Assembly: GCF_003001935.1 (NCBI RefSeq)
Contig: NZ_PVNG01000033.1
Coordinates: 33,764 to 97,763 of the forward strand
Length of the DNA: 64,000 bases
DNA from: Nonomuraea fuscirosea
GTDB lineage: Bacteria > Actinomycetota > Actinomycetes > Streptosporangiales > Streptosporangiaceae
Reading direction: 5' to 3'
Part shown: positions 1 through 8,278 of the stretch, piece after piece
Numbering within the stretch: position 1 is the first letter of the stretch
Layout: each line of letters begins with the position of its first letter
Made by a program: the position numbers and the translations under genes
The notes under the pieces: model-generated
Told to the model about the DNA's origin: nothing
The model's input: only the letters and a program-made list of their open reading frames with translations
The model's database searches: none

Positions 1-1
1 C

Positions 2-394
2 AAGCGCGGCGGCTACCAGGAGACCGCGGTGGACTTCGCCCTGGAGGCGTTCGTGGTGGCCCTGGAGACCCAGGCCAAGCGGCCCGTACGGCTGGCCATG
101 GCCGAGCCGACCGGCGAGATGCTCCGCGAAGAGTGGTTCGAGACGCAGGCCGCGCGCGTCGAGCGCGTGGCCTTCCGTCCCGGCCGCATGGGCACCGGCT
201 ACAACGAGGACGAGATCGACGCCTTCCTCGACCGGATCGTGGCCACGCTGCGCGGCACGACCGACTTTCCGGTGACGGCCAAGGAGGTGCGGGCGGCGAA
301 GTTCTCGACCGTGCTGTTCAGGTCCGGCTACCTCATCGCGGACGTCGACTCCTTCCTCGCGGGCATCGCCGATGTCCTGGAGCAGCGCGCCTGA
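2..394 (+). CDS. DivIVA-domain protein (partial, 5' end outside window)
   Basis: The frame is open from base 2 to the stop at 392-394, so the gene begins before the window; 130 residues are visible. It shows repeated DivIVA-like motifs: RGGYQETAVDFALEAF near the left edge, then FRPGRMGTGYNEDEIDAFL, then FRSGYLIADVDSFLAGI. The pattern (aromatic residue, Gly-Tyr, acidic residues, then D-x-F-L) marks the N-terminal helix pair of DivIVA/Wag31-type proteins, here as several degenerate copies rather than one domain plus a long coiled coil. DivIVA proteins act at poles or septa in actinomycetes. The exact role of this multi-motif variant is unknown. A GTG at 29 is in frame but the similarity continues upstream of it. 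Confidence 0.75.
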   Translation, partial: KRGGYQETAVDFALEAFVVALETQAKRPVRLAMAEPTGEMLREEWFETQAARVERVAFRPGRMGTGYNEDEIDAFLDRIVATLRGTTDFPVTAKEVRAAKFSTVLFRSGYLIADVDSFLAGIADVLEQRA

Positions 395-399
395 GCCGC

Positions 400-1062
400 T
401 CAGCCTGCCGGCGTGGAGGCGTTCTCGACGGCTTCGAGCAGGCCGCGCAGGTCCGGCTGGGCGCGCTGGATGATCGTCTCGTCGTCCGGCCGCTGCCCCT
501 GCCGGTTGATCCAGACGCGGGGCAGCCCCAGCCGGTGGGCGGGCACCATGTCGTGGAAGTAGCTCTGGGCCACGTGCACCCAGACCTCCGGCTCGTACGC
601 GCGCCCGAACGCCTCGAAGTGCGCCGTGGCCGGCTTGTAGGCCCCCACGTCCTCGGCCGTCACCACCGCCTCGACCGGCACCGCCAGCCGCCGCCGCGTC
701 TCGGCGACCAGGTCACGGTCGCAGTTGGTGAGCAGCCCCAGCCGCCACCCGGCCTCGCGCAGCGCCGACAGCTCGGCCCCGACCTCGGGGAACACCGGCC
801 AGTACGGCAGCGTCGCGGCCAGCACGGAGGCGTCGTCGGCGCCCAGTTCGACCTTCTCCTCCGCGCACGCCCTGCGCAGCGCCTCGGCCGTCAGCAGGCG
901 GTAGCGCATCGTGGGCGACTCGCTCTGGACGTCGCGCTCATGCCTGACGTACGCCTCCAGCACCTCCGCTCCCTTCCCCGGGGCGACCAGCTCGACGCCG
1001 GTGCGGATGCCGTGCCGCCAGTCGACCAGTGTTCCGAAAACGTCGAACGTTACCCATCGCAT
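400..1062 (-). CDS. HAD-superfamily hydrolase, 2-haloacid dehalogenase-like
   Basis: About 220 aa. HAD motif I is at the N-terminus (VTFDVFGTLVDW, nucleophile Asp), motif II is LLTNCD and motif III is near AYKP. The second Asp of phosphatase-type motif I (DxD) is replaced, as in L-2-haloacid dehalogenases (DxYGT/DxFGT), so this is a type II haloacid-dehalogenase-like enzyme; the substrate cannot be read from sequence. Upstream in-frame starts exist at 1086 and 1083, but family members begin just before motif I, so the ATG at 1062 (MRWVTF) is preferred. It is convergent with the DivIVA gene, 5 bp between stops. Probably cytoplasmic. Confidence 0.75.
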   Translation of the reverse strand: MRWVTFDVFGTLVDWRHGIRTGVELVAPGKGAEVLEAYVRHERDVQSESPTMRYRLLTAEALRRACAEEKVELGADDASVLAATLPYWPVFPEVGAELSALREAGWRLGLLTNCDRDLVAETRRRLAVPVEAVVTAEDVGAYKPATAHFEAFGRAYEPEVWVHVAQSYFHDMVPAHRLGLPRVWINRQGQRPDDETIIQRAQPDLRGLLEAVENASTPAG

Positions 1063-1122
1063 GAATCCCATCATGACGGTCATCACGGATCCTGTGCTGA
1101 GCCACGCGGGCGTTCGGCGAGG

Positions 1123-2106
1123 CTAGGCGGGCCGGGTGCGGTGGAGGAGGGCGACGACCACCGAGGTCACGGGGGCGGCCAGGAAGGCGCCCGTGATGCC
1201 GGCGATCACGCCGCCCACCGCGATCGCCACCAGGATGACCGCGCCGGGCAGGTCGAGGGCCTTGCCGTAGATCTGCGGCGCCAGCACGTGCCCCTCGATC
1301 TGCTGCACGGCCACGGTCACAGCCACCACGATCAGCGCCACGAACACGCCCTTGGCCACGAGCGCCACCACGGCGGCCAGCAGCCCGGCCAGGAACGCCC
1401 CCACCACCGGCAGGAACGCGCCGATGAACGTCAGCACCGCCAGCGGCAGCGCGAGTGGCACGCCGAGGATCCACAGCGCGATCCCGATGAAGAACCCGTC
1501 GACCGCGCCCACGACGGCGATGCCGCGGATGTAGCGGCCGATCACCGAGTAGATGAGGCGGCCGGTCTCGGCCAGGCGCGGCCTGGCGGCGGCGGGGGCG
1601 AGCTGGAGCAGCCAGTGGAAGAGCCGGTCGCCGCCGTGCACGAAGTAGATGGACAGGATCACCGCCAGCACGGCCCCGACGACGATCTCGCCCGCCGTCT
1701 TGACCCCGGCCAGTGCGCCGCCGGCCACCTGGCGGCCCTGCCCGGCCAGGTAGTCGCGGGCCTGGCCGAGCAGTTGCCGGTCGTCGAGCCCGAACCTGAG
1801 GGCCAGGTCGTGCAGGCCGTCGAGCACCGTGCCGAGGCTGGCGCCCAGCTCGGACAGGCTGGCGATGGTGGGCGGCCCCAGCAGCGCGCCGAGGCCCCCG
1901 GCCAGCAGCAGCCCGCCGGCGAAGACGATCGTGGTGGCGAGGGCCGCGCCCAGGCCGCGCGAGCGGAGCCAGCGGGCGGGCGGGCGGAGCAGGGCGGTGA
2001 GGAAGACGCCGATGACGATCGACAGGGCCACCGTCCGCACCTGGTGGAGGCAGAAGAGGACCACCGCGATGACCGCGATCCAACCGAGCAGCCGCCACGG
2101 CCTCAT
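1123..2106 (-). CDS. AI-2E family transporter (permease)
   Basis: A 327-aa polytopic protein with hydrophobic segments at the N-terminus (two close segments within residues 1-45), about residues 55-85, and a cluster from about 140 to 310 rich in Val/Ile/Leu/Ala. The arrangement, with a soluble helical insert after the third membrane segment and conserved Gly/Pro in the last half (GAFLPVVGAFLAGLLAA), is typical of the AI-2E/TqsA/PerM family. Substrates vary (signal molecules, Na+/H+ in some members) and cannot be assigned. A second paralogue lies at 62430-63482. Confidence 0.82.
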   Translation of the reverse strand: MRPWRLLGWIAVIAVVLFCLHQVRTVALSIVIGVFLTALLRPPARWLRSRGLGAALATTIVFAGGLLLAGGLGALLGPPTIASLSELGASLGTVLDGLHDLALRFGLDDRQLLGQARDYLAGQGRQVAGGALAGVKTAGEIVVGAVLAVILSIYFVHGGDRLFHWLLQLAPAAARPRLAETGRLIYSVIGRYIRGIAVVGAVDGFFIGIALWILGVPLALPLAVLTFIGAFLPVVGAFLAGLLAAVVALVAKGVFVALIVVAVTVAVQQIEGHVLAPQIYGKALDLPGAVILVAIAVGGVIAGITGAFLAAPVTSVVVALLHRTRPA

Positions 2107-2167
2107 CCCCTGCCCCCCATCCTGCCTGGTCAGAGGAGTTCCCCCAGGTCAGCGGGGGCAACCCTGC

Positions 2168-4015
2168 TCAGCCGGGCGGGGCCAGGTGCGGACGCTGGGA
2201 GCGCTTGCTGGCCTCGTACGTCTCCCGCGCCGCGTAGGTGGCGCTGGTCGTCCCCACCTGCGCCACGGGCACGTCCCACCACGCCTCGGAGGAGGGCACG
2301 TCGTCGGCCATCCGGTCGGTGCGTACGTAGACGACCGTGGTCTCCGAAGCCGAACGTGCGTCGTCGAGCGCCTTGCGCAGGTCGGCGACCGTCTCGGGAC
2401 GCAGCACGGTGGCGCCGAGACTGGCCGCGTTGGCCGCCAGATCGACCGGCAGCGGACCGCCGTCGTGCCGCTGGTAGGCGGTGCCGAGCCGCTCGGCGCC
2501 CACGCTCTCCGACAGGCGCCCGATGGAGGCGAAGCCGGAGTTGTCGACCAGGACGACGACGAGCTTGACGCCCTCGGAGACGGCGGTGACGAGCTCCTGG
2601 GCCATCATCAGGTAGGAGCCGTCGCCGACCAGCACGAACACCTCGCGCTCAGGGCGGGCCATCTTCACGCCGAGGCCGCCGGCGATCTCGTAACCCATGC
2701 AGGAGTAGCCGTACTCGACGTGGTAGGAGCCGGGGCCGCTGGGCCGCCAGAGTTTGTGCAGGTCGCCCGGCATCGAGCCGGCCGCGCACACCACCACGCC
2801 GTCGTCGCCCGCCGCCTCGTTGACCGCGCCGATCACGGCGGACTGCGGGATGGGGGTGCCCTCCACCGCGTACGCCCGGTCAACGGCGGAGTCCCAGGCC
2901 CGGGTCAGCTCGGCGGCCCGCTCCCGGTAGGCGGCCGGCGTGCCCCAGCCCGCGCACGCCTCGGTCAGGTCGGCCAGTCCTTCGCGGGCGTCGGCGACCA
3001 GTTGCAGGCCCGACAGCTTGGCGGCGTCGAAGCCGGTGATGTTGAGGTTCACGAACCGGGCGGAGGGGGCGAAGATCGTCCGGGAGGCGGTGGTGAAGTC
3101 GCTGTAGCGGGTGCCGACGCCGATGATCACGTCGGCCTCGCGGGCCAGCGCGTTGGCGGCCGTGGTGCCCGTCGCGCCGACGGCGCCCAGCGCGAGCGGA
3201 TGACCGTGCGGCAGCGCGCCCTTGCCGGCCTGGGTCTCGGCCACGGGGACGCCGTGCGCCTCGGCGAAGGCGCGCAGCTCGTCGGTGGCCTCACCGTAGA
3301 TCACGCCGCCGCCGGCCACGATCAGCGGCCGCTCGGCCGCCCTGATCAGCTCGGCGGCCCGCGCCAGAGCCGCGCGTTCCGGGCGCGGCCTGGGGATGTG
3401 CCAGACGCGGTCGGCGAACAGCTCGTCCGGCCAGTCGAACGCCTCCGCCTGAACGTCCTGCGGCAGCGCCAGCGTCACCGCGCCGGTCTCGGCCGGGTCG
3501 GTGAGCACCCGCATGGCGGCCAGCAGCGCGGACGGCAGCTGCTCGGGGCGGTTGATCCGGTCCCAGAAGCGGGAGACCGGCTTGAAGCAGTCGTTGACCG
3601 AGATGTCGTAGGAGCGCTGGTCCTCCAGCTCCTGCAGCACCGGGCTGGCGACGCGGGTGGAGAAGATGTCGCCGGGCAGCAGCAGCACGGGCAGGCGGTT
3701 GATGGTCGCCCCGGCCGCGCCGGTGATCATGTTGGTGGCGCCGGGGCCGATGGAGGTGGTGCAGGCCAGGGTGGTCAGCCGGTTGCCGGCGCGGGCGTAC
3801 GCGGCGGCGGTGTGCACCATCGCCTGCTCGTTGCGGCTGAGGTGGTAGGGCAGGTCCTCGGCGGAGGTGGCCAGCGCCTGGCCGAGGCCGGCCACGTTGC
3901 CGTGGCCGAAGATGCCGACGCAGCCGCCGAAGAACCTGCGCTCGACGCCGTCGCGTTCGCTCCACTGGTGGGCCAGGAAGCGCACGACGGCCTGCGCGAC
4001 GGTCAGCCGGATCAC
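2168..4015 (-). CDS. iolD: 3D-(3,5/4)-trihydroxycyclohexane-1,2-dione hydrolase IolD
   Basis: A 615-aa thiamine-diphosphate enzyme that opens the ring of the diketone formed from inosose, giving 5-deoxy-glucuronate. The three-domain acetolactate-synthase-like layout is visible. The N-terminal PYR domain has the CTTSIGPGATNMITGAA segment, the middle domain carries the nucleotide-like fold with AGGGVIYG, and the C-terminal PP domain has the ThDP motif GDGSYLMMAQ near residue 462 followed by the Asn-containing LVDNSGF. Length matches IolD (about 610-640 aa). Start is GTG at 4015, overlapping the iolB stop by 4 bp (GTGA) with GGAGG upstream, so it is translationally coupled. Last gene of a four-gene inositol operon. 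Confidence 0.93.
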   Translation of the reverse strand: MIRLTVAQAVVRFLAHQWSERDGVERRFFGGCVGIFGHGNVAGLGQALATSAEDLPYHLSRNEQAMVHTAAAYARAGNRLTTLACTTSIGPGATNMITGAAGATINRLPVLLLPGDIFSTRVASPVLQELEDQRSYDISVNDCFKPVSRFWDRINRPEQLPSALLAAMRVLTDPAETGAVTLALPQDVQAEAFDWPDELFADRVWHIPRPRPERAALARAAELIRAAERPLIVAGGGVIYGEATDELRAFAEAHGVPVAETQAGKGALPHGHPLALGAVGATGTTAANALAREADVIIGVGTRYSDFTTASRTIFAPSARFVNLNITGFDAAKLSGLQLVADAREGLADLTEACAGWGTPAAYRERAAELTRAWDSAVDRAYAVEGTPIPQSAVIGAVNEAAGDDGVVVCAAGSMPGDLHKLWRPSGPGSYHVEYGYSCMGYEIAGGLGVKMARPEREVFVLVGDGSYLMMAQELVTAVSEGVKLVVVLVDNSGFASIGRLSESVGAERLGTAYQRHDGGPLPVDLAANAASLGATVLRPETVADLRKALDDARSASETTVVYVRTDRMADDVPSSEAWWDVPVAQVGTTSATYAARETYEASKRSQRPHLAPPG

Positions 4016-4851
4016 GATGTCCTCCCGAAGGGCAGCCTGGGGTCGATGGGCTGGGCCTCCCAGGACGAGCGGATCCAGGCGTGGCGGGGATCGTCGCAGA
4101 ACGCCATCGAACGCTGCTCCCCTGGGCCCGCCAGGACGTTGAGGTAATAGAGGTCGTAGCCGGGGGCGGCCATGGAGGGACCGTGGTAGCCGTAAGGGAC
4201 GAGGACCACGTCGCCGGATGAGACCTCGGCGAGGGTGTCGATCTGGCCTCCCTCGGAGGAGTAGACGCGCTGGTAGCCGATGCCCTGGTCGCCGACCTCG
4301 AAGTAGTAGATCTCCTCCAGCACGGCCTCGCCCGGGTTGGGGGTGTCGTGCTTGTGCGGCGGATAGGAGGACCAGTTGCCGTCGGGGGTGAGCACCTCCA
4401 CGGCCATGAGCTTGTCGCAGTCGAAGGCGTCGGGGCTGCAGAAGTTGTTGACCTGGCGGCTGGCCCGGCCCGCCCCCCTGATCTCGACGGAGACCTCGGC
4501 TGCGGCGACGTAGCGCGGGGGCAGCGCCCGGGTGGCGCGGGCGGAGGGGAACGCGATGCGTCCCGCGCCCGACACGGTGATTTTCGTAGAAATCGGGATA
4601 TAGGCGAAATCGGAGGGGCCGTCGAAGACCGAGGCGCGGCCCGTCAGCACGAACGTGTCATCGGGCAGGGTGACCGTGCACGAGCCGGCCAGCGGCAGGA
4701 CGAGCATCTCCTCCTCACCGGTGTCGAACGTGACCGGAGCCTCGCTCAGATCCGCGACCCGCAGGCCCGAGTAGGTCCAGCCCGCCAGCGACGGGGTGAT
4801 CCGCACCGACCAGGGGCCGTCGGCGGTCTTGCCGTAGGGCAGATAGGTCAT
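4012..4851 (-). CDS. iolB: 5-deoxy-glucuronate isomerase IolB
   Basis: A 279-aa bicupin that isomerises 5-deoxy-glucuronate to 2-deoxy-5-keto-gluconate in myo-inositol catabolism. Family features: the N-terminal WTYSGLRVADL region, the middle NNFCSPDAFDCDKLMAVEV segment, and the metal-binding cupin motif YPPHKHDT with the later GYHGPSMAAPGYDLYYLNVLAG. Length is usual for IolB. The ATG start overlaps the preceding gene's stop (ATGA) and has GGAG four bases upstream. It sits between the aldolase-like gene and iolD in one operon. Confidence 0.94.
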   Translation of the reverse strand: MTYLPYGKTADGPWSVRITPSLAGWTYSGLRVADLSEAPVTFDTGEEEMLVLPLAGSCTVTLPDDTFVLTGRASVFDGPSDFAYIPISTKITVSGAGRIAFPSARATRALPPRYVAAAEVSVEIRGAGRASRQVNNFCSPDAFDCDKLMAVEVLTPDGNWSSYPPHKHDTPNPGEAVLEEIYYFEVGDQGIGYQRVYSSEGGQIDTLAEVSSGDVVLVPYGYHGPSMAAPGYDLYYLNVLAGPGEQRSMAFCDDPRHAWIRSSWEAQPIDPRLPFGRTS

Positions 4852-5765
4852 GCTCCAGCCTCTCGCACCAGGGCTGCGGCGCCGTCCACCGCGGTCGCCA
4901 CGTCGTCGTCCGGGGGGTAGAGCAGGGCGCGCCCCACCACGAGGCCGCGGACGCCGGGCAGGCCCAGCGCCCGGTGCCAGTCGGCGTAGGCGGCGTCGAT
5001 GTCGGGCGGGTCACCGCCGAGGAGCAGCGCGGGCAGCGTGGTCGCGGCCATCACCCGCTCCATCTCGGCCACGGCGGGGATCTTCAGCCAGGTGTAGGCG
5101 GAGGTGACGCCGAGGGCCTGGGCGATGCTGATGGAGCGGATCACGGCGTCGGGCGACAGGTCGTTGCGGACGACGCCGGACTCCGAGCGCAGCGACCAGA
5201 ACGGCTCCACCATGGCCACCAGCCGCCTGCGGGCCAGGCCGGTGACCGCCTGGGCGCACGACTCCAGAGTGGCCACGGTCGCGTGGTCGGAGGGGTCGAT
5301 GCGGCACAACATCTTGCCGCCGTCGAGCCGCATGGCGTCGATCGAGTCGGCGTCGAAGCCGGTGAACCGGTCGTCCATCTCGAACACCGAGCCCTGCAGA
5401 CCGCCCCTGTTCATGGAGCCGAAGGCCAGCTTGCCCTCCAGCGCGCCGAGCAGCAGCAGGTCCTCCAGGACGTCGGGGGAGGCCAGGATGCCGTCCACCC
5501 CCGGCCTGGACAGCGCCACCCGCAGCCGGTCGAGCAGGTCGACGCGGCTGGCCATGGCCAGCGGCCGGTCGCGTACGCCCAGTGAGCCCCTGGCCGGATG
5601 GTCGGCGGCGATGATCAGCAGCCGCTCGCCCTCGGCCGGCAGGCCGCGCCGCTCGCGGCGGGCCGCGGCCGCGGCGATCTCCTCCGGCCGGGTGGCGCGG
5701 ATGTGCGTGAGCCGCGCGTAGTCGGTCGCCCGCGCGTCGGTCACGGACAGTGTCGTGTCGCTCAA
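4848..5765 (-). CDS. Cgl0159-like TIM-barrel aldolase of the inositol operon
   Basis: 305 aa. The protein looks like the (beta/alpha)8 family found in actinobacterial inositol operons (Cgl0159 type), related to class I aldolases/LacD. The conserved GLPAEGERLLIIAADHPARG segment is near the N-terminus, followed by LAFGSMNRGG, MLCRIDPSDHAT and TSAYTWLKIP; the Lys of the last is the likely Schiff-base residue. No other aldolase is in the operon, so the inferred role is cleavage of 2-deoxy-5-keto-gluconate-6-phosphate (the IolJ step). Start is TTG at 5765 overlapping the iolC stop (TTGA); a GTG six codons later is the alternative. Confidence 0.78.
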   Translation of the reverse strand: MSDTTLSVTDARATDYARLTHIRATRPEEIAAAAARRERRGLPAEGERLLIIAADHPARGSLGVRDRPLAMASRVDLLDRLRVALSRPGVDGILASPDVLEDLLLLGALEGKLAFGSMNRGGLQGSVFEMDDRFTGFDADSIDAMRLDGGKMLCRIDPSDHATVATLESCAQAVTGLARRRLVAMVEPFWSLRSESGVVRNDLSPDAVIRSISIAQALGVTSAYTWLKIPAVAEMERVMAATTLPALLLGGDPPDIDAAYADWHRALGLPGVRGLVVGRALLYPPDDDVATAVDGAAALVREAGA

Positions 5766-6700
5766 GATCCGGCCCCGTTCAGCAGATCCTCCACCTCGGC
5801 GGTCGTCGGCATGGCGTCGGCGCAGGCCAGGCGAGCCGCGACGAACGCGCCGGCCGCGTTGGCGAAGCGCAGGGTGCGCTCCAGCGGCCAGCCGCGCAGC
5901 AGCCCGAGGCAGATGGCTCCGCCGAACGCGTCTCCCGCGCCGATCCCGTTGACCACCTTCACCTCCATGGGCTCCACCACTGCGCTCTCCTCAGAGGTAC
6001 GCGCGAAAACCCCTTCGGGGCCCATTTTCACGATCGCGACGCGTACGCCGGCGTCCAGCAGCGCCTGCGCGGCCGCCTCCGGATCGCGTACGCCGACCGC
6101 GACCTCGACCTCCTCCAGGTTGCCTACCGCCACGTTCACCTGCGGCAGGGCCCGGCGCGCGGCCTCGTGCGCGGCCTCGCGCGACTCCCACAGCGTGGCC
6201 CGGTAGTCGAGGTCGAACACCGTCCATCCGGACGTGCGCGCCGACAGGGCGGCGGCGTGGGCGGCGGCGCTCGGCTCCTGGCTCAGCCCGGTCAGCGAGA
6301 ACCAGAACAGCTCGGTCGCGCGGATCGCGTCGAGGTCGAGCAGGTCGGGGGAGATCTGCAGGTCGGGCGGATGCTCGCCGCGATAGAAGTAGATGGGGAA
6401 GTGGTCGGGCGGGAAGATCTCGCAGAACGTCACGGGCGTCGGACGGCCTTCGACGGTGTGCACGAAGGCGTCGTCCACGCCGAAGCCGCGGATGGCCCGG
6501 CGCACGTAGTCTCCGAACGGATCCGCTCCGACTCCGGTGATCACCGCCGGTCTGAGCCCGTGGCGGGCGGCGGCGACGGCGACGTTGGTGGGACTGCCGC
6601 CGAGGAACTTCCCGAAGGTCTCGACGTCGGCGAGGCCGACGCCGGTCTGGAGCGGATAGACGTCGACGCCGCTGCGCCCGAACGTGATCAGGTCGTACAA
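5762..6700 (-). CDS. iolC: 5-dehydro-2-deoxygluconokinase IolC
   Basis: A PfkB-family sugar kinase that phosphorylates 2-deoxy-5-keto-gluconate. It shows the N-terminal ITFGRSGVDVYPLQTGVGL segment, PfkB signature 1 (GGSPTNVAVAAARHGL), and signature 2 near residue 250 (NGIGAGDAFGGA) with the catalytic Asp. Start: TTG at 6700 is preferred over the ATG at 6751. The TTG is preceded by GGAGG (spacing 5) and places the family-typical YDLITFGR at the N-terminus (312 aa), whereas the ATG lies inside a palindromic operator and would add 17 residues without similarity. First gene of the leftward operon, divergent from the ABC importer. Confidence 0.92.
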   Translation of the reverse strand: MYDLITFGRSGVDVYPLQTGVGLADVETFGKFLGGSPTNVAVAAARHGLRPAVITGVGADPFGDYVRRAIRGFGVDDAFVHTVEGRPTPVTFCEIFPPDHFPIYFYRGEHPPDLQISPDLLDLDAIRATELFWFSLTGLSQEPSAAAHAAALSARTSGWTVFDLDYRATLWESREAAHEAARRALPQVNVAVGNLEEVEVAVGVRDPEAAAQALLDAGVRVAIVKMGPEGVFARTSEESAVVEPMEVKVVNGIGAGDAFGGAICLGLLRGWPLERTLRFANAAGAFVAARLACADAMPTTAEVEDLLNGAGS

Positions 6701-6703
6701 CGC

Positions 6704-6708
6704 ACCTC
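6704..6708 (-). promoter_or_regulatory. Shine-Dalgarno site fixing the TTG start of iolC
   Basis: On the minus strand GGAGG precedes the TTG at 6700 by five bases. No comparable site precedes the ATG at 6751. This decides the start and shortens the protein by 17 residues. Confidence 0.7.
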
Positions 6709-6743
6709 CAGGGGGCCCGAGCTTTGCGTGGCTACTATGGCAT

Positions 6744-6757
6744 ATTGTCATGACATT
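6744..6757. promoter_or_regulatory. Palindromic operator copy 1 (iolC side)
   Basis: ATTGTCATGACATT contains the perfect 10-bp palindrome TGTCATGACA. It lies 44 bp upstream of the iolC TTG start and is shared in sequence with copy 2. The GT-N-AT-N-AC core resembles GntR/HutC-type half sites, but no regulator gene lies in this locus. Confidence 0.65.
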
Positions 6758-6824
6758 CGGATGTCCGCTATGTTGCCAGATGTCCTCAGCCTGGGGGCCC
6801 TATGGCAAGGTCTTTACGTCATAT

Positions 6825-6840
6825 ATATGTCATGACATAT
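6825..6840. promoter_or_regulatory. Palindromic operator copy 2 (ABC importer side)
   Basis: ATATGTCATGACATAT is a perfect 16-bp palindrome with the same TGTCATGACA core as copy 1, 79 bp away. It overlaps the space and -10 position of a possible promoter TTTACG (6813-6818), 17 bp, CATATT (6836-6841) for the substrate-binding protein gene, which suits repression. Confidence 0.68.
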
Positions 6841-6886
6841 TGGACCTTCTGGCTTCCTCCCCAAAAGCACACGTCGGAGGGTTTGC

Positions 6887-8278
6887 ATGGCACTGCGGAA
6901 ACGGTCGGTAGGTGTGGTCGCGGTCATCGCCGCGGCCGGTCTGGGGCTCGCTGCCTGCGGCCAGTCGTCGTCCGGGGGAGGCGGTGACGCGATCGAGCTG
7001 ACGATCGCCCAGAACGCCATCCAGGGCGGCAAGAACGAGGCGGCCGCGAAGTTCATCGCCGACTGGGTCATCCCCAAGTTCCAGGAGGCCCAGAAGGCGA
7101 AGGGCAAGGACGTCACGGTCAAGTTCGTTCCCAGCGGCGTCGACGACGAGCAGTACAAGACCAAGCTCTCCCTGGACCTCAAGTCCGGCAAGGGCGCGGA
7201 CGTGATCGACATCGACAGCATCTGGGCCGGCGAGTTCGCCGAGGCCGGCTACATCAAGCCGCTGACGGAGGTGGCCGGGGCCGAGGCCGACAGCTGGGAC
7301 GGCTGGTCGCAGATCCCCGAGGCGGTCCAGGGGATGACCGAGTTCAACGGCAAGAAGTACGCCCTGCCCGTCGGCACCGACGGCCGCGTCCTCTACTTCA
7401 ACAAGACCCTGTTCGCCAAGGCCGGGCTGCCCGCCGACTGGCAGCCGAAGAGCTGGCAGGAGGTCCTCGACGCCGGCACCAAGCTCAAGTCCTCCGGCGT
7501 GCCCGTGCCGATCCAGATCAACGCCGGCACCGCCATGGGCGAGGCCACCTCGATGCAGGGCGTGCTGCCGCTGCTCGCCGGCGCGGGCGGCGAGGTGCAG
7601 CAGGACGGCAAGTGGAGCGGCGCCTCCCAGCCGCTCAAGGACGCGCTCGGCCTCTACCAGAAGATCTACGGCGGCGGCCTCGGCGACCCCAAGCTCCAGC
7701 AGGAGGCCAAGGGCCGCGACAAGTCGTTCCAGCAGTTCGCCGACGGCAAGATCGGCATCCTGATGGAGGGCGACTACTTCTGGCGCGGCGTGGTCAACCC
7801 CAAGACGGGCGTGGCCAAGATGGCCGACCGCGACCAGGTCGTCGGCTACGCCATGATCCCGGCCATGGAGCCCGGCAAGGGCATCCGCGGCCAGGACTTC
7901 GTCAGCATGTCCGGCGGCGCGCTGCGGACGGTCAACCCCAACACCAAGCACCCGAAGGAAGCCTTCGAGCTGCTGACCTTCATGCTCTCCCCGGAGGCGC
8001 TGAAGGAGGAGACCAAGGACGGCAATGTGCGCATCACGCCGCGCAGCGACGTCAACAAGGAGATCCTCGCCGGTGAGCCGCTGCTGACGTTCATCTCGGA
8101 GAAGGTGCTGCCGCTGACGGCCTACCGGCCGCCGGTCGCCGCCTACCCGCAGGTGTCGGTGGCGCTGCAGGAGGCGACCGCGGCGGTCGTCGGCGGAACC
8201 GCGCCCGACCAGGTCGCGGCCGACTACCAGAAGAAGCTCGAAGGAATCGTCGGTGGCGCAGGCAACATCGCCTCCTGA
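6887..8278 (+). CDS. Sugar ABC transporter substrate-binding lipoprotein
   Basis: A 463-aa type 1 extracellular solute-binding protein. N-terminal signal with positive residues (MALRKRS), a hydrophobic stretch and a lipobox LAAC (Cys24) predict a membrane-anchored lipoprotein. It has the domain pattern of CUT1-family sugar binders (KADVIDIDSIWAGEF-like region near residue 105, NGKKYALPVGTDGRVLYFN near 150, GKIGILMEGDYFW near 285). ATG start with CGGAGG nine bases upstream. First gene of the rightward operon; the downstream permease starts inside its 3' end (26-bp overlap). The ligand is not readable, but the downstream alpha-mannosidase and inositol genes suggest an inositol- and/or mannose-containing glycoside. 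Confidence 0.88.
   Translation: MALRKRSVGVVAVIAAAGLGLAACGQSSSGGGGDAIELTIAQNAIQGGKNEAAAKFIADWVIPKFQEAQKAKGKDVTVKFVPSGVDDEQYKTKLSLDLKSGKGADVIDIDSIWAGEFAEAGYIKPLTEVAGAEADSWDGWSQIPEAVQGMTEFNGKKYALPVGTDGRVLYFNKTLFAKAGLPADWQPKSWQEVLDAGTKLKSSGVPVPIQINAGTAMGEATSMQGVLPLLAGAGGEVQQDGKWSGASQPLKDALGLYQKIYGGGLGDPKLQQEAKGRDKSFQQFADGKIGILMEGDYFWRGVVNPKTGVAKMADRDQVVGYAMIPAMEPGKGIRGQDFVSMSGGALRTVNPNTKHPKEAFELLTFMLSPEALKEETKDGNVRITPRSDVNKEILAGEPLLTFISEKVLPLTAYRPPVAAYPQVSVALQEATAAVVGGTAPDQVAADYQKKLEGIVGGAGNIAS

Noticed and set aside
133..2568. Long plus-strand open frame across the HAD and AI-2E genes
   Set aside because: It is antisense to two recognisable genes and has repetitive Arg/Pro/His-rich content; treated as a GC-rich shadow.
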